Source: Corynebacterium atypicum | Lineage (GTDB): Bacteria; Actinomycetota; Actinomycetes; Mycobacteriales; Mycobacteriaceae | Length of the DNA stretch: 64,000 nucleotides | Direction of reading: 5' to 3' | Assembly (NCBI RefSeq): GCF_000732945.1 | Contig: NZ_CP008944.1 | Coordinates: forward strand, 1 to 64,000 | Shown: positions 1 to 12,446 of the stretch, in pieces | How positions within the stretch are numbered: position 1 is the stretch's first letter | Layout of the letters: the number at the start of each line of letters is the position of its first letter | Program-made: the position numbers and the translations under genes | The notes under the pieces: model-generated | The model's database searches: none | Told to the model about the DNA's origin: nothing | What the model saw: the letters and a program-made list of their open reading frames with translations, nothing else

Positions 1-1713
1 GTGGCAGACGACAGGTTGGCCCTGGAAGAGACGTGGCGAGAGGTCGTCGCCGAGCTCATCGGAGCGTCCGATCGGCCCGAATCCGATATTCCAACGCTGA
101 CGCACAAGCAGCGGGCGTTCCTTGCGCTGGCCAAGCCCATCGTCCTCATCAACGGCTACGTTCTGCTGGCCACCCCGCACCAGATGGCCAAACTCGTCAT
201 CGAGAACGAGCTCGGCGAGTGCATCACCCGGGTACTCTCCGAGCGCATGCACCGCACCTGCTCGCTGGCGGTATCTGTGGACCCGCAGGCCTCCGCGCAG
301 GCGACCCCGCAAGCAGCCGCGCCGGCTGCCTCGCAAGCCCCCGATCCCGCGCCGCGCGGTGCCCCCGACGCTCCGAGCGAACCGCCTGCAGAGCCCGCGT
401 ACGAGGGTGACTTCGGTGCCGATCCCAACCGTGCGTTCGGCGCCGACCCCCAGCACCACGCGCCGGCCCACCAGCCGAATGCCCAGGCAGAATCGCAACA
501 CGCGTACCCGGGCGTCAGCGCTGACGCCCCTGTATCCGGTGCTGCCCGGCACTATGCGCCTGGCGACGCCCCGCGCGGCGTCGATAATCGCCGCCAGGGC
601 CCCTCCTGGGAAGACAGCTTTGCGCGCTCGCCACGCCTGCCGCGCGAACAACCGGCCCACGATCCCGACCGGGAAACCTCGCTGAACCCCAGGTACACCT
701 TCGAATCCTTCGTCATCGGCTCGTCCAACCGCTTTGCCAACGGCGCCGCGGTGGCCGTCGCCGAAAACCCCGCCCGCGCCTACAACCCGCTGTTCATCTC
801 CGGCGGCTCCGGGCTGGGCAAAACGCACCTCCTACACGCCGCGGGCAACTATGCCAAGGTGCTGCAGCCTTCCCTGCGTATCAAATACGTCTCTAGCGAG
901 GAATTCACCAACGACTACATCAACTCGGTACGCGACGACCGCCAGGAATCCTTCAAGCGGCGCTACCGCAACCTGGACATCCTCATGGTCGATGACATCC
1001 AGTTCCTCCAGGGCAAGGAAGGAACCCAGGAGGAGTTCTTCCACACCTTCAACGCGCTCCACCAGGCAAACAAGCAAATCATTCTGTCCTCCGACCGCCC
1101 GCCCAAAGAGCTGACCACCCTCGAGGACAGGCTGCGCACCCGCTTCCAGGCGGGGCTCATCGCCGATATTCAGCCGCCGGACCTGGAAACCCGCATCGCC
1201 ATTTTGATGAAGAAGGCCCAGGCCGACGGCACCCGCGTGGACCGCGAGGTGCTCGAGCTCATAGCCAGCCGATTCGAGTCCTCGATCCGTGAGCTCGAAG
1301 GCGCCCTGGTGCGCGTGTCTGCGTATTCCTCGCTGATCAAACAGCCCATTGATCTGCACAACGCGGAAGTTGCGCTGCGCGATATCCTGCCGGACCCGCA
1401 GGACGTGGTAATTACGGCCTCCGCGATCATCGAGACGACCGCCGAGCACTTCAACCTCTCGGTTGCCACACTCTGCGGGACTGGAAAAACCCGGGCGGTG
1501 GCGCACGCCCGCCAGCTGGCGATGTATCTGTGCCGGGAGCTAACCGATCTCTCGCTGCCCAAAATCGGCGATCAGTTCGGCGGCAAGGACCACACCACGG
1601 TGATGTACGCCGATCGCAAGATCCGCAAAGAGATGACCGAAAAGCGCGATACTTACGACGAGATCCAGCTGCTCACCCAGAAGATCAAAAACGCCGGGCG
1701 GGGGCTGCTCTAA
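1..1713 (+). CDS. dnaA: Chromosomal replication initiator protein DnaA
   Basis: DnaA binds 9-mer boxes at oriC, forms an ATP-dependent filament and melts the origin. The 570-residue protein has all four domains: an N-terminal domain I (about 1-85), a long Ala/Pro/Gln-rich linker (about 95-225), the AAA+ core with Walker A GGSGLGKT and Walker [10 protein letters not shown], and the C-terminal helix-turn-helix with the signature around [15 protein letters not shown]. The start is GTG at base 1, so the upstream promoter lies outside the window. The linker is long but this is usual in Actinobacteria. The boxes it should recognise lie just downstream of the gene and again at 31.1-31.4 kb. Confidence 0.98.
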   Translation: MADDRLALEETWREVVAELIGASDRPESDIPTLTHKQRAFLALAKPIVLINGYVLLATPHQMAKLVIENELGECITRVLSERMHRTCSLAVSVDPQASAQATPQAAAPAASQAPDPAPRGAPDAPSEPPAEPAYEGDFGADPNRAFGADPQHHAPAHQPNAQAESQHAYPGVSADAPVSGAARHYAPGDAPRGVDNRRQGPSWEDSFARSPRLPREQPAHDPDRETSLNPRYTFESFVIGSSNRFANGAAVAVAENPARAYNPLFISGGSGLGKTHLLHAAGNYAKVLQPSLRIKYVSSEEFTNDYINSVRDDRQESFKRRYRNLDILMVDDIQFLQGKEGTQEEFFHTFNALHQANKQIILSSDRPPKELTTLEDRLRTRFQAGLIADIQPPDLETRIAILMKKAQADGTRVDREVLELIASRFESSIRELEGALVRVSAYSSLIKQPIDLHNAEVALRDILPDPQDVVITASAIIETTAEHFNLSVATLCGTGKTRAVAHARQLAMYLCRELTDLSLPKIGDQFGGKDHTTVMYADRKIRKEMTEKRDTYDEIQLLTQKIKNAGRGLL

Positions 1714-2589
1714 CCGGCGAAGCCCGGCCGTGCTGGGGGAGCGGCCGGCATCGAGGGTGCTGAGGGAAGCGTCTGCTCTGCTTGCTTGCCTGTCCACAGA
1801 GCTATCCACAGCTGTGTAATTACGGCCATGTAATTCCATGATTTTTGTCATCCGTACTGCCCGGCCGCACCCCGCGCCGGCCGCCGCCTGGCATGCCTCT
1901 CCCGCCGCACACTCACCGCTCCAACCGTCTGAATCGGGCTAGTTGCGGACGCCTGAAGGATTGCTTAAACCGCCACCGTGCCGCGCCAACGCCTGCGCAC
2001 CCGAAGAGTTAAAATCCCAGCTCACGGCTGTGGGAAGCGCTGTGATCAACCCACGGGAAGCGGGGGAGAAAATGTGGAAAAATTGGGGTTCGCCCCGATT
2101 GTCCACAGCCTGGACGAGTTATCCCAAGGGTCTTCACAGCCTGATCCACACCTGGGAAACGCCGAACAGCCTGGAGCAAATGACAAGAATCCACAGACTG
2201 CACAGGACCTACTGCTCTTACTAAAGAATTACTTGTTATTTAGCTAGAGAAAGAAGGGGTTGGGGAAGTCCCGCTGGGCCCGCGGCTCGGCACCGGGCTC
2301 GCGGGATCTGTGATTCACGCGGTGTAGTCGGGCCCGGAGCTCCCGTGCCCCGACGCCGCGCACCCCCAGCGCGGCGATCGAGTGCGCTTCCCGCCGCGGA
2401 GGAGGACAGGTCTGGAGGCAAACAACAAGACTTCACGGTTGAGGGAGAAACCGGTAGTTTGGAGATGATGTAATTTCCTCGCGGGCGTGCCATTGGTGGA
2501 CCTGCGAGGCCGGGCTGCCGCCTGGGGGATACCCACACCGCGGCGCCTAGCCGAGATGATTGAGGGAGCAAGGAAGCCAGGTGCCACTC
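1714..2589. other. oriC: oriC region between dnaA and dnaN
   Basis: This 0.87-kb non-coding stretch carries a cluster of DnaA-box-like 9-mers: CTGTCCACA (1790-1798), CTATCCACA (1802-1810), TTTTCCACA on the minus strand (2073-2081), TTGTCCACA (2099-2107), TTATCCCAA (2119-2127), TGATCCACA (2142-2150) and GAATCCACA (2187-2195). TTGTCCACA matches the mycobacterial consensus exactly; the rest have one or more mismatches. An A+T-rich tract follows at 2214-2253. Position, box density and the flanking genes make this the expected replication origin of the chromosome. No credible gene is visible in it. The promoter of dnaN must lie in its right part. Confidence 0.85.
2214..2253. other. AT-rich tract, candidate DNA-unwinding element of oriC
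   Basis: A clearly A+T-rich patch (for example TTACTTGTTATTTAG) sits immediately right of the DnaA-box cluster in an otherwise GC-rich region. A low-melting segment beside the boxes is the usual place for initial strand opening. The assignment is by composition and position only. Confidence 0.5.
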
Positions 2590-3777
2590 ATGGAGTCACA
2601 AGACGTCGCGTTTCGCGTGGATAAATCTGACCTCACGGACGCCGTATCCTGGGTAGCACGCAGTCTTCCGTCGAAAGCCGCCCAGCCGGTGCTGCGAGCC
2701 ATGGTGATCACCGCCGGCGACGAGGGGCTCGAAATCGCCGGTTTCGACTACGAGGTCTCGACCAGGGTGCGGCTTGCCGCAGAGGTAGAAACCCCGGGCA
2801 CCATCGCCGTGGCCGGCAAACTGATCGCCGATATCACCGCGACGCTGCCCGCCAAGCCCGTCGAGCTGCGCGTATCCGGATCTGCCCTGGTCATGTCCTG
2901 CGGAGCCTCCCGGTTCGAGCTGCCGCTGATCCCGCTGGATGATTACCCCAAGCTCCCGGACCTGCCGGAGGTAACAGGCCGCATCAACCCGGCTCTGTTC
3001 GCAGAGGCAGTCAACCAGGTCGCGGTGGCCGCCGGCCGAGATGACACGCTGCCGATGCTGACCGGCGTGTGCGTGGACATCCACGGTTCCCGGATCGAAA
3101 TGGCGGCTACGGACCGTTTCCGGTTGGCGCGCCGCGTGCTCGAGTGGGAGCCGACCGACCAGTCCGTCGAAGCCCGCCTCTTGATTCCGGCGAAAACTCT
3201 GCAGGACAACGCTCGCACTCTGGATACCCAGCTCAACGATCCCATCGAGGTCGCGGTGGGCACCGGAGACGGTGTCGGCGCCCAAGGGCTCTTCGGCGTG
3301 CACGCCTACAATCGGCAGACCACCACGCGGATGCTCGACTCGGAGTTTCCCACCATCGATCCGCTTTTGCCCCAGACCCACACCTCGCTGGCCACGGTAG
3401 AAATCGCGCCGCTTTTGGAGGCGATCCGCCGCGTCTCGTTGGTCACTGACCGCAACGCGCAGATCCGGATGCAGTTCTCGCCCGGCGAGCTGATCCTCTC
3501 GGCCGGGGGCACGGACTCCGGCCACGCCGAGGAACGGCTGTCCTGCGCTTTCACCGGCCAGGAGGAGCTGCTCATCGCCTTTAACCCGAATTACCTCAAA
3601 GACGGCCTCGGCGTCGTGCACACCGATCGCGTGGTCTTCGGGTTCAACGACCCCGCACGCCCGGCGATTTTGGTACCCGAGCCGGACGAGCTGCCGGAGG
3701 TCGACGCCGAAGGCAATTTCTCCACCCCCGCGCGGGACTTCACCTACCTGTTGATGCCCGTGCGCCTGCCGGGTTAG
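2590..3777 (+). CDS. dnaN: DNA polymerase III beta subunit (sliding clamp)
   Basis: The protein forms the ring-shaped dimer that tethers polymerase III and other factors to DNA. It is 395 residues from the ATG at 2590, the usual clamp length, with three repeated clamp folds. Recognisable stretches are the start [12 protein letters not shown], the middle [10 protein letters not shown] and the C-terminal [10 protein letters not shown], which is the typical peptide-binding end. An upstream in-frame TTG at 2560 would add ten residues (MREQGSQVPL) that do not look like the family; AGGAAG at 2571-2576 lies upstream of the ATG. recF follows after 13 bases, suggesting one transcript with recF and dciA. 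Confidence 0.96.
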   Translation: MESQDVAFRVDKSDLTDAVSWVARSLPSKAAQPVLRAMVITAGDEGLEIAGFDYEVSTRVRLAAEVETPGTIAVAGKLIADITATLPAKPVELRVSGSALVMSCGASRFELPLIPLDDYPKLPDLPEVTGRINPALFAEAVNQVAVAAGRDDTLPMLTGVCVDIHGSRIEMAATDRFRLARRVLEWEPTDQSVEARLLIPAKTLQDNARTLDTQLNDPIEVAVGTGDGVGAQGLFGVHAYNRQTTTRMLDSEFPTIDPLLPQTHTSLATVEIAPLLEAIRRVSLVTDRNAQIRMQFSPGELILSAGGTDSGHAEERLSCAFTGQEELLIAFNPNYLKDGLGVVHTDRVVFGFNDPARPAILVPEPDELPEVDAEGNFSTPARDFTYLLMPVRLPG

Positions 3778-3790
3778 GCCGCGGCCGGAC

Positions 3791-4993
3791 GTGCATATCA
3801 GCGAGCTTTCGCTGCGGGATTTTCGTTCTTGGCCGCAGCTCAACGCAACGTTGACCCCGGGGGTAACGCTCTTTGTGGGGCGTAACGGCTACGGCAAGAC
3901 GAACATCATCGAGGCGATCGGCTACCTCGCGCACTTGAGCTCGCACCGGGTGAACCACGATAGCGCTCTGGTGCGCTCGGGTGCCGCTAACGCCAGGATT
4001 TCGGCGACGGCCATCAACCAGGGCAGGCAGCTGACGGCGCACCTGCTGATTAAGCCCAAAGGGGCCAATCAGGCGCAAATTAACCGCACGCGGTTGCGCT
4101 CGACGCGCGAGGTGCTCGGCGTGGTGCGCTCGGTGCTCTTCGCCCCCGAGGACCTTGAGCTGGTGCGCGGTGAGCCGGCGCAGCGTCGGAAATATCTGGA
4201 TGCCATCATCGCGACCCGCACGCCGCGGCTGGCGGGGGTGAAGGCGGACTACGACAAGGTGTTGCGCCAGCGAAACGCGCTGCTCAAAGGCTCTTCGGGC
4301 AGACTGCGCCGCGGCTACGATTCCAGCGACGGCGCCAGCGTCCTGGCCACCTTGGATACCTGGGATAGCCAGCTCGCGCACCTGGGCGCGCAGGTGGTGC
4401 GCGCGCGGCTGGAGCTGGTTGCGGCGCTTAATCCACACGTGGAGCGCGCCTACGCGCAGCTGGCTCCGGGCCCGCGCACGGCGCACCTGCAGTACCAGGC
4501 AGGCCTTCGGATTACCGACGTCGCGCAGGAGGAGGCGCCGGTGGAGGTCATTGAGGCGGATCTGCTTGCGCGGCTTGGATCTTTGCGCGAGCGCGAGATT
4601 GAGCGGGGCTTGAGCCTTGCCGGACCCCACCGAGACGAGCTCGACGTGCTGTTGGGAGAGGCGCCGGCGAAGGGGTTTGCCAGCCACGGAGAGACCTGGT
4701 CGGTGGCGCTGGCGATGCGGCTCGCGGAGTTCGAGCTGCTGCGCCAGGAGGGCTCCGATCCGGTGCTCATTTTGGACGACGTCTTCGCCGAGCTCGATCA
4801 GGGCCAGCGAGAGAAGCTGGTGGCCCTAGCCGGGCAGGCGGAGCAGGTGCTTATCACCGCCGCCGTCGATGAGGACTTGCCGGGTAATCTCAGCTCGCTT
4901 CCCATCTCCCGGTATCTGGTCGACCTCGATGCCAAGGGGCATTCGGCACTCACCGGCCCCGTGGGGGAGGAAGCGCAGGCGGATAAGCGATGA
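3791..4993 (+). CDS. recF: DNA replication and repair protein RecF
   Basis: RecF is an SMC-like ATPase that helps load RecA at single-strand gaps and stalled forks. The 400-residue protein has Walker [10 protein letters not shown] near residue 35, the ABC-type signature region [11 protein letters not shown] and Walker [12 protein letters not shown] near the C-terminus. The start is GTG (3791), 13 bases after the dnaN stop and without a clear ribosome-binding site, so translation is probably coupled. Its TGA overlaps the ATG of the next gene by four bases (4990-4993). Confidence 0.96.
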   Translation: MHISELSLRDFRSWPQLNATLTPGVTLFVGRNGYGKTNIIEAIGYLAHLSSHRVNHDSALVRSGAANARISATAINQGRQLTAHLLIKPKGANQAQINRTRLRSTREVLGVVRSVLFAPEDLELVRGEPAQRRKYLDAIIATRTPRLAGVKADYDKVLRQRNALLKGSSGRLRRGYDSSDGASVLATLDTWDSQLAHLGAQVVRARLELVAALNPHVERAYAQLAPGPRTAHLQYQAGLRITDVAQEEAPVEVIEADLLARLGSLREREIERGLSLAGPHRDELDVLLGEAPAKGFASHGETWSVALAMRLAEFELLRQEGSDPVLILDDVFAELDQGQREKLVALAGQAEQVLITAAVDEDLPGNLSSLPISRYLVDLDAKGHSALTGPVGEEAQADKR

Positions 4994-5610
4994 GCGACGC
5001 TGGGCAAGAGGGGCCAGAAGACATGGTGGCCGCGGCGTTTGCCCGGCTGCGCCGGTCGGCGAGCGCGGGCGGCAGGCGCGCGCCGAGCCTAAAGCTGCAA
5101 GCGAGCCGTTCGACGGCGACACGGGCGAAGGTGCCGGGGCTGCTAGAGCCCCCGGCACAGGCCGGAGCGGGCCAAAAGCCTGCGGCCGGCGGGGCCCAGT
5201 CGCGCCGGCGTCGCGGTATTCCTACAGGTAAGGACGGCTACATTGTGCAGCGGCGTCGCGACGTCGACTCGGTGGGCACGCTGCTGGGCCGGGAGATGAA
5301 CAGGCGCGGCTGGACCGGCCACTTGGCCGGTGGGTGGATCACTGGGCACTGGGCGGAGCTGGTCGGAGAAAAGATAGCCGCGCATACGACCGTGGAGATG
5401 ATCAAGGACCACACGGTGTTCATCACGTGTGACTCCACCGCCTGGGCGACCAACTTGAGGTACATGCAGCGGCAGATCCTGCAGGAGATTGTGCGCATGG
5501 TGGGCCCGGATGTGGTGCGTGAACTAAAGATTTTTGGGCCGAAGGCGCCGAGTTGGCGCAAGGGGCGCCTGCATGTGAAGGGCCGGGGGCCCCGCGATAC
5601 CTACGGATAG
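4990..5610 (+). CDS. dciA: DciA-type DUF721 protein, replicative helicase loader/operator
   Basis: In bacteria that lack DnaC, DUF721 proteins (DciA) interact with the DnaB helicase and support its loading. The gene occupies the same place as Rv0004 in Mycobacterium, between recF and gyrB, and overlaps recF by four bases. The 206-residue protein has a basic, low-complexity first half (about 1-85, Arg/Ala/Gly rich) and the conserved DUF721 core in the second half, with [13 protein letters not shown], the [11 protein letters not shown] stretch and [10 protein letters not shown]. The family assignment is strong; the loader role follows from studies on homologues. Confidence 0.9.
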   Translation: MSDAGQEGPEDMVAAAFARLRRSASAGGRRAPSLKLQASRSTATRAKVPGLLEPPAQAGAGQKPAAGGAQSRRRRGIPTGKDGYIVQRRRDVDSVGTLLGREMNRRGWTGHLAGGWITGHWAELVGEKIAAHTTVEMIKDHTVFITCDSTAWATNLRYMQRQILQEIVRMVGPDVVRELKIFGPKAPSWRKGRLHVKGRGPRDTYG

Positions 5611-5714
5611 CTCGGTGCGGCGCGGCGGCGAGCTGCGAATACCCGCGTAGCGGCGCGAGAATAGCCCGCGCGCGGCCGGGAGGTCGGCGCCGGTAGTCGG
5701 GTACGGGGGTGTAG

Positions 5715-7814
<2,100 letters not shown>

Positions 7815-7876
7815 GCCGGAAGGCGTGCACACAAGCCAGCGTCGCCGGCGGGAGTTACGGTGAGCACACAAGGCAG

Positions 7877-7904
7877 AGCCCGGCAGGCCGCGGCCTGCCG
7901 GGCT
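7877..7904 (+). terminator. Transcription terminator hairpin after gyrB
   Basis: A perfect 14+14 palindrome reads AGCCCGGCAGGCCG then CGGCCTGCCGGGCT, followed by the A+T-rich TTAAGTTATTTA. It lies 62 bases after the gyrB stop and, being symmetric, can also serve the convergent gene ending at 7933. Confidence 0.75.
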
Positions 7905-7932
7905 TAAGTTATTTACTTAGGAGTTTCTTAAG

Positions 7933-8382
7933 TTATTGGCACCTTGCGTGCTCTTCGATCACCCGGCCGAGCCCCGGAATGGCCGGGACGAGCAGGGCGA
8001 AACCGCGGCCGCGCACGGTCTGGTAGATCTTGTCGAGCGCGGGCGAGTCGCTTTGCTCGGCCCAGGAATCGGCGACGGCGAGCAGGCTTTCTGCGGTCGA
8101 GTCCTGCTGGGCGGCGAGGAATTCTGCGAAGCTGCCCGACTCGCTTTCGCAGTATGCGGCCCACCGTGGGTTGAGTGCTCCCAGGATATCCGGGAGCATT
8201 TTGTCGACTGCTTTGGTCACGATGTTGGAGTCGACGGCCTTGGCGGCCTTCATGGCGGTGCGAAGCGCCACTCCGGAGACCCCGTTGTGCTCGGAAACCG
8301 TTTGTTCGGCCAGCTCAGCAAGGTCGGCGACGACCAAGGGGCGAGGTTCCTTGGCCAGAAGATGCGAGAGTTCAGTGTGCAC
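7933..8382 (-). CDS. Conserved actinobacterial protein (DUF6918-like)
   Basis: A small, mostly helical soluble protein of about 149 residues from the GTG at 8382. Features that recall the DUF6918 family are an early RPLVVADLAELAE segment, GVSGVALRTAMKAAK, and a C-terminal LVPAIPGLGRVIEEHA. The family has no established function. An ATG at 8445 would add 21 residues, but nothing like a ribosome-binding site precedes it and the family normally begins near the GTG, so I chose the shorter form. It converges on gyrB and shares its terminator region. The DUF number is from memory and should be treated as tentative. Confidence 0.65.
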   Translation of the reverse strand: MHTELSHLLAKEPRPLVVADLAELAEQTVSEHNGVSGVALRTAMKAAKAVDSNIVTKAVDKMLPDILGALNPRWAAYCESESGSFAEFLAAQQDSTAESLLAVADSWAEQSDSPALDKIYQTVRGRGFALLVPAIPGLGRVIEEHARCQ

Positions 8383-8603
8383 TGCTGCTCTTTCGTCTCG
8401 GAGAAAATACTGCGATGCGCCGACTGTGCGGTGCCATTCCACCATACAGGGTGAGCAAAGCGGTTAACGCAATCTAGTGTGACATACCACATTATGGCGA
8501 AGAATTTCGCTATTACACTGCTCGATCAAGCGGTGACTTTGGTCGCCATTTGTGCAGGTCAAAGCGATAAACCGGCGGTTATCTGGAGCGTGAGTTTACC
8601 TGG

Positions 8604-8879
8604 CTAGTTGCGAGCGCTCCACTTCAGGTAGACCTCGTAGGCCACCTGCGCAAATTCCTCATTGTGGGCGGTGAGCGGGGCTAATCGGACAATCGCATCG
8701 GCCAGGGCCGCTGCGGCTGCCGCGGCGGTATCAAAGACGGGAATCCCTTCGAACCGTGCTCCCGGGACGGCGGCTGCGCCGGCTAGTGCCGCGAAGCTAC
8801 GCACGTGGACAGGTTGGCGCTCGGCCAGCGCGTCGGCGATGGCCAGCAGCTGCTCCGCGGTGAGCTTGATCGCGGTCAC
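8604..8879 (-). CDS. Doc/Fic-like small protein with eroded catalytic motif, toxin position of a two-gene pair
   Basis: A 91-residue protein starting at GTG 8879, five bases after the stop of the ribbon-helix-helix gene upstream. The layout LTAEQLLAIADAL, then VHVRSFAALAGAA, then an alanine-rich helix and IVRLAPLTAHNEEFAQVAYEVYL follows death-on-curing (Doc) proteins segment by segment. The Fic motif HPFxDGNKR is reduced to APLTAHNEEFA (residues 67-77): the catalytic His is Ala and the DGNKR anion-binding loop is lost, leaving only the Asn and the following Phe-Ala. It may be a dead toxin, a repressor partner or a divergent active form. The assignment rests on pattern resemblance and on the RHH neighbour. 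Confidence 0.5.
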   Translation of the reverse strand: MTAIKLTAEQLLAIADALAERQPVHVRSFAALAGAAAVPGARFEGIPVFDTAAAAAAALADAIVRLAPLTAHNEEFAQVAYEVYLKWSARN

Positions 8880-8884
8880 TGTGG

Positions 8885-9097
8885 CTAGCCGCGTGCCCTG
8901 CGGATACGTGAGGCAAGGTCGGCGCGCCCTGCGATGGCCTCGCGGGCGAGCTGCGCTATCGCGGCGTCGTCAAGCATGCGCGCGGCGGTGCTGAGGATGG
9001 CCCGGCTGGCCGCTTCCTGCTTGCTGGTGCCTTGGGCTTCGGCGAGCAGGGTGAGCGCGCGGTCGTGCTCCGGGGATAAACGCAGGGTCATGGCCAT
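8885..9097 (-). CDS. Ribbon-helix-helix (CopG/Arc-type) antitoxin-like repressor
   Basis: A 70-residue protein beginning MAMTLRLSPEHDRALTLLA, the short beta strand and first helix of an RHH DNA-binding domain, followed by GTSKQEAASRAIL (second helix) and a charged C-terminal tail that would contact a partner. Starts at ATG 9097; a TTG at 9103 and an ATG at 9091 are possible. It is first in a two-gene unit with the Doc-like gene, the standard antitoxin-toxin order. Two direct repeats directly upstream (9103-9122) are a likely operator for autoregulation. Confidence 0.75.
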   Translation of the reverse strand: MAMTLRLSPEHDRALTLLAEAQGTSKQEAASRAILSTAARMLDDAAIAQLAREAIAGRADLASRIRRARG

Positions 9098-9102
9098 GGG
9101 CA

Positions 9103-9122
9103 AATGATACCAGAATGATACC
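9103..9122 (-). promoter_or_regulatory. Direct-repeat operator of the RHH/Doc-like pair
   Basis: Two copies of AATGATACC (9103-9111 and 9114-9122, plus-strand reading) are spaced 11 bases start to start, that is, one helical turn, and abut the antitoxin start codon. RHH repressors bind such tandem sites as dimers side by side. Inferred from spacing and position. Confidence 0.55.
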
Positions 9123-9200
9123 GGTTAAGGCAGGATAATCGCCGCTAACGGCCTGTAGCCGGTAATATAGACGTGCTTAAGGTTCTACTGAAAGGCTGAT

Positions 9201-11783
9201 ATGAGCGACGACGATCTGCTCAGCCACGACCGCATCCATCCCATCGATATCAACGAGGAGATGGAGACCAGCTACATCGACTACGCGATGAGCGTCATCG
9301 TCGGCCGTGCGCTACCCGAAGTCCGCGACGGGCTCAAACCCGTGCACCGGCGCATCCTCTACGCCATGTTCGACTCCGGCTACCGGCCCGAGCGCGGCTA
9401 CGTCAAGTCCGCCCGCCCGGTATCGGACACCATGGGGCAGTTCCACCCCCACGGCGACAGCGCCATCTATGACACCCTGGTTCGGCTCGCCCAGAGCTGG
9501 AACATGCGGTACCCGCTTGTCGACGGCCAGGGCAACTTCGGCTCACCGGGCAACGACGGCCCCGCCGCCATGCGCTACACCGAGTGCAAGCTGACGCCGC
9601 TGGCCATGGAAATGGTTCGCGATATCCGCGAGGACACCGTCGACTTCTCGCCGAACTACGATGGCAAGACCCAAGAGCCGGACGTGCTGCCTTCGCGGGT
9701 GCCTAACCTGCTGATGAACGGCTCGGGCGGCATCGCCGTCGGCATGGCTACCAACATCCCGCCGCACAACCTCAACGAGCTGGCAGACGCCATTTACTGG
9801 CTGCTGGCCCACCCCGAGGCCGGCGAGAAGGCGGCGCTCGACGCCTGCATGGAACGCGTCAAGGGGCCAGATTTCCCCACCGCGGGGCTGATCGTCGGTG
9901 ATCAGGGCATCAAAGACGCGTATACCACGGGCCGCGGCTCGATACGCATGCGCGGGCAGACCACCATCGAGCAGGAAGGTAACCGGCAGATCATCGTGAT
10001 CACCGAGCTGCCCTTCCAGGTCAACCCCGACAACCTCATTCAGTCGATCGCCGAGCAGGTCACCAGCGGCAAGCTTGCCGGCATTTCCAAGATCGAGGAC
10101 GAATCGTCCGATCGCGTCGGCATGCGCATCGTCATTACGCTCAAGCGCGACGCCGTGCCGCGGGTGGTGCTGAACAACCTGTACAAGCACTCGCAGCTGC
10201 AGACCAACTTCGGCGCCAACATGCTCTCTATCGTCGACGGCGTGCCGCGCACCCTGCGTCTTGACGAGATGCTGCGCTACTACGTCGCCCACCAAATCGA
10301 GGTCATCGTTCGGCGCACCCAGTTCCGTTTGAACAAGGCCGAGGAGCGCGCGCACATCCTGCGCGGCTTGGTCAAGGCCCTCGACGCGCTCGATGAGGTC
10401 ATCGCGCTTATCCGGCGCTCGCAGACCGTGGACATCGCCCGCGAGGGGCTGATGGAGCTTCTCGACGTCGACCAAGTCCAGGCCGACCACATCCTGGCCA
10501 TGCAGCTGCGGCGGCTGGCGGCCTTGGAGCGGCAGAAGATCATCGACGAGTTGGCCGAGGTGGAGCGCGAGATCGCTGACCTTAAGGACATTTTGGCCAG
10601 CCCCGAGCGCCAGCGCAGCATCGTGCGCGAGGAGCTCGAGGAGATCGTGGAGAAGTATGGTGACGAGCGGCGCACGCAGATCGTCGCCGCCACCGGCGAG
10701 GTATCGGAAGAGGATCTGATCGCCCGCGAGAACGTCGTGGCAACGATCACTTCAACCGGCTACGCCAAGCGCACTAAGGTGGACGCCTACCGCTCGCAGA
10801 AGCGCGGCGGCAAGGGGGTGCGCGGCGCCGAACTGAAGCAAGATGACGTGGTGCGGCACTTCTTTGTGTGCTCGACGCACGATTGGCTGCTGTTTTTCAC
10901 CAACTTCGGCCGGGTGTACCGCCTCAAGGCCTACGAGCTTCCGGAGGCCAGCCGCACTGCCCGCGGGCAGCACGTGGCTAACCTGCTGGAATTCCAGCCG
11001 GAAGAACGCATCGCCCAGGTCATTCAGATTCAGTCCTACCAGGACGCCCCCTACCTGGTGCTGGCCACGGCACAGGGTCGGGTGAAGAAGTCCCGGTTGG
11101 CTGATTACGAGTCCAACCGTTCCGGAGGGCTCATCGCCATCAATCTGAATGACGGCGACCGATTGATCGGGGTGGCGCTGTGCGAGGAGGACGACGACTT
11201 GCTGCTGGTCTCCGAGGAAGGCCAGGCAATCCGGTTCACCGCCGACGACGAACAGTTGCGTCCGATGGGCCGAGCGACTGCCGGCGTGAAGGGCATGCGC
11301 TTCCGCGGCGACGACCAGCTGCTGGCCATGTGCGTGGTGCGCGACGGCGAGTACCTACTCGTGGCCACCTCTGGTGGCTACGGAAAACGCACCGCGATGA
11401 GCGAGTACTCCGTGCAAGGACGCGGCGGGCTCGGTGTGGTCACGTTCAAGTACACCCCGAAGCGCGGCAAGCTTGTCGGTGCGCTTGCGGTCGATACGAA
11501 CGACGAGATCTTTGCGATCACGACGTCCGGCGGCGTTATCCGCACCGAGGTCGCCCAGATTCGGCCGTCCGCGCGGGCCACGATGGGTGTGCGCCTGGTG
11601 GACCTGGACAAGAACGTCCAGCTCTTTGCCATCGATAAGAACGTCGAGCACGAGGGCGAAGAGGAGGCTGAGGCCGTGGCCAAGGGTGATGTTGCCGGGC
11701 CTGCGGATAAGCAGAAGGACCAACAGACCATGATCGAAGGTATGCCCGGGGTAGAATCTGGCGCAGACCATGATCAGGATTAA
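9201..11783 (+). CDS. gyrA: DNA gyrase subunit A
   Basis: GyrA is the DNA cleavage and rejoining subunit of gyrase. The 860-residue protein has the winged-helix/tower core, with the catalytic tyrosine Y126 in AAMRYTECK, and the C-terminal beta-pinwheel with the GyrA box region [10 protein letters not shown]. The quinolone-resistance region [10 protein letters not shown] has the susceptible residues Ser87 and Asp91 in corynebacterial numbering. The C-terminal tail is acidic (EGEEEAEAV), as in other gyrases. The start is ATG 9201 with AAAGG upstream. The DUF3566 gene follows 41 bases after the stop, probably in the same transcript. Confidence 0.97.
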   Translation: MSDDDLLSHDRIHPIDINEEMETSYIDYAMSVIVGRALPEVRDGLKPVHRRILYAMFDSGYRPERGYVKSARPVSDTMGQFHPHGDSAIYDTLVRLAQSWNMRYPLVDGQGNFGSPGNDGPAAMRYTECKLTPLAMEMVRDIREDTVDFSPNYDGKTQEPDVLPSRVPNLLMNGSGGIAVGMATNIPPHNLNELADAIYWLLAHPEAGEKAALDACMERVKGPDFPTAGLIVGDQGIKDAYTTGRGSIRMRGQTTIEQEGNRQIIVITELPFQVNPDNLIQSIAEQVTSGKLAGISKIEDESSDRVGMRIVITLKRDAVPRVVLNNLYKHSQLQTNFGANMLSIVDGVPRTLRLDEMLRYYVAHQIEVIVRRTQFRLNKAEERAHILRGLVKALDALDEVIALIRRSQTVDIAREGLMELLDVDQVQADHILAMQLRRLAALERQKIIDELAEVEREIADLKDILASPERQRSIVREELEEIVEKYGDERRTQIVAATGEVSEEDLIARENVVATITSTGYAKRTKVDAYRSQKRGGKGVRGAELKQDDVVRHFFVCSTHDWLLFFTNFGRVYRLKAYELPEASRTARGQHVANLLEFQPEERIAQVIQIQSYQDAPYLVLATAQGRVKKSRLADYESNRSGGLIAINLNDGDRLIGVALCEEDDDLLLVSEEGQAIRFTADDEQLRPMGRATAGVKGMRFRGDDQLLAMCVVRDGEYLLVATSGGYGKRTAMSEYSVQGRGGLGVVTFKYTPKRGKLVGALAVDTNDEIFAITTSGGVIRTEVAQIRPSARATMGVRLVDLDKNVQLFAIDKNVEHEGEEEAEAVAKGDVAGPADKQKDQQTMIEGMPGVESGADHDQD

Positions 11784-11824
11784 CTAATGAGTGACCAGAA
11801 CTAAGAGATCGGTGGACTGAACTG

Positions 11825-12166
11825 ATGGCGCAGCGCGAAGTAGTACTCACCAGGGTCTCACCGACGGCCGCGTTCCGGGTCTCGCTGGCCCTATCGCTTG
11901 TTGGCCTCGTCGCATGGATCGTGTGCGTGTGCATCCTCTATGCGGTGTTGGCCTTAGCCGGGGTGTGGGACAACGTCAACGCCGTGATCGGCGGCGTGGG
12001 CGGCGACGGGGTCATTGGCTTTGGCATGGTGTTGAGCCTGTCGGCGCTCGGAGGCGCCGTAGTGGCGCTGATGACTACCGCGCTCGCCCCAGTTACTGCG
12101 TTGATCTATAACGCGGTGGTGGACCTGTTTGGTGGCTTAGTGCTGGAGGTTCAGCAAAACAACTAG
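11825..12166 (+). CDS. DUF3566 membrane protein
   Basis: A 113-residue inner-membrane protein of the DUF3566 family, which sits next to gyrA across Actinobacteria (Rv0007 in Mycobacterium). The N-terminal TRVSPTAAFRVSLALSL is the characteristic family start; two hydrophobic spans follow at about 18-45 and 62-90, separated by a Gly-rich loop. Compared with Mycobacterium the long Pro/Ala N-terminal extension is missing. Function unknown. A GC-rich hairpin at 12178-12203 closes the transcript. Confidence 0.9.
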   Translation: MAQREVVLTRVSPTAAFRVSLALSLVGLVAWIVCVCILYAVLALAGVWDNVNAVIGGVGGDGVIGFGMVLSLSALGGAVVALMTTALAPVTALIYNAVVDLFGGLVLEVQQNN

Positions 12167-12177
12167 CCGGATGCTTG

Positions 12178-12203
12178 CTGGGGCGCACCTCGGTGCGCCC
12201 CAG
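12178..12203 (+). terminator. Hairpin after the gyrA-DUF3566 unit
   Basis: CTGGGGCGCACC and GGTGCGCCCCAG form a perfect 12-bp stem with a two-base loop, 11 bases after the stop codon. There is no T run, so its efficiency as an intrinsic terminator is uncertain. Confidence 0.6.
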
Positions 12204-12354
12204 TGGCGTATCTGCGGCTTCGGAGTGCCCACCGCAGGCTAGGGGCAATGGTGGAGCCTGGTGGCGCAGGATTATGTGCGGGGTAACTGTTCTGGGGCAG
12301 GGGTGCCAGAACATGGCTGTGACGCATTAAACAGGTGGCTGTGCGAAGTTTAGC

Positions 12355-12414
12355 TTGACCCTTGATGTCTTATGTGGATACGATTCCATGTGGTGAATAT
12401 GGAAACGTTTCCAT
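12355..12414 (+). promoter_or_regulatory. Promoter and palindromic LacI-family operator of the lyase-transporter operon
   Basis: A plausible sigma-A promoter has TTGACC (12355-12360), an 18-base spacer and TACGAT (12379-12384). About 15 bases downstream is a perfect 16-bp palindrome, ATGGAAACGTTTCCAT (12399-12414), with the central CG typical of LacI/GalR operators. A repressor bound there would block elongation or early initiation. The operon's own LacI regulator (15427-16470) is the obvious candidate to bind it. Confidence 0.7.
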
Positions 12415-12446
12415 AAAGCGCGACCACCTACTTTGAAAGGATCGAC

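Noticed and set aside
2560..2589. TTG 2560 as dnaN start
   Set aside because: It adds ten residues not seen in clamps; ATG 2590 fits the family start.
2596..3843. 415-codon open frame antisense to dnaN
   Set aside because: It mirrors the codon pattern of dnaN, a certain gene; long antisense frames are common in GC-rich coding DNA and the product resembles nothing.
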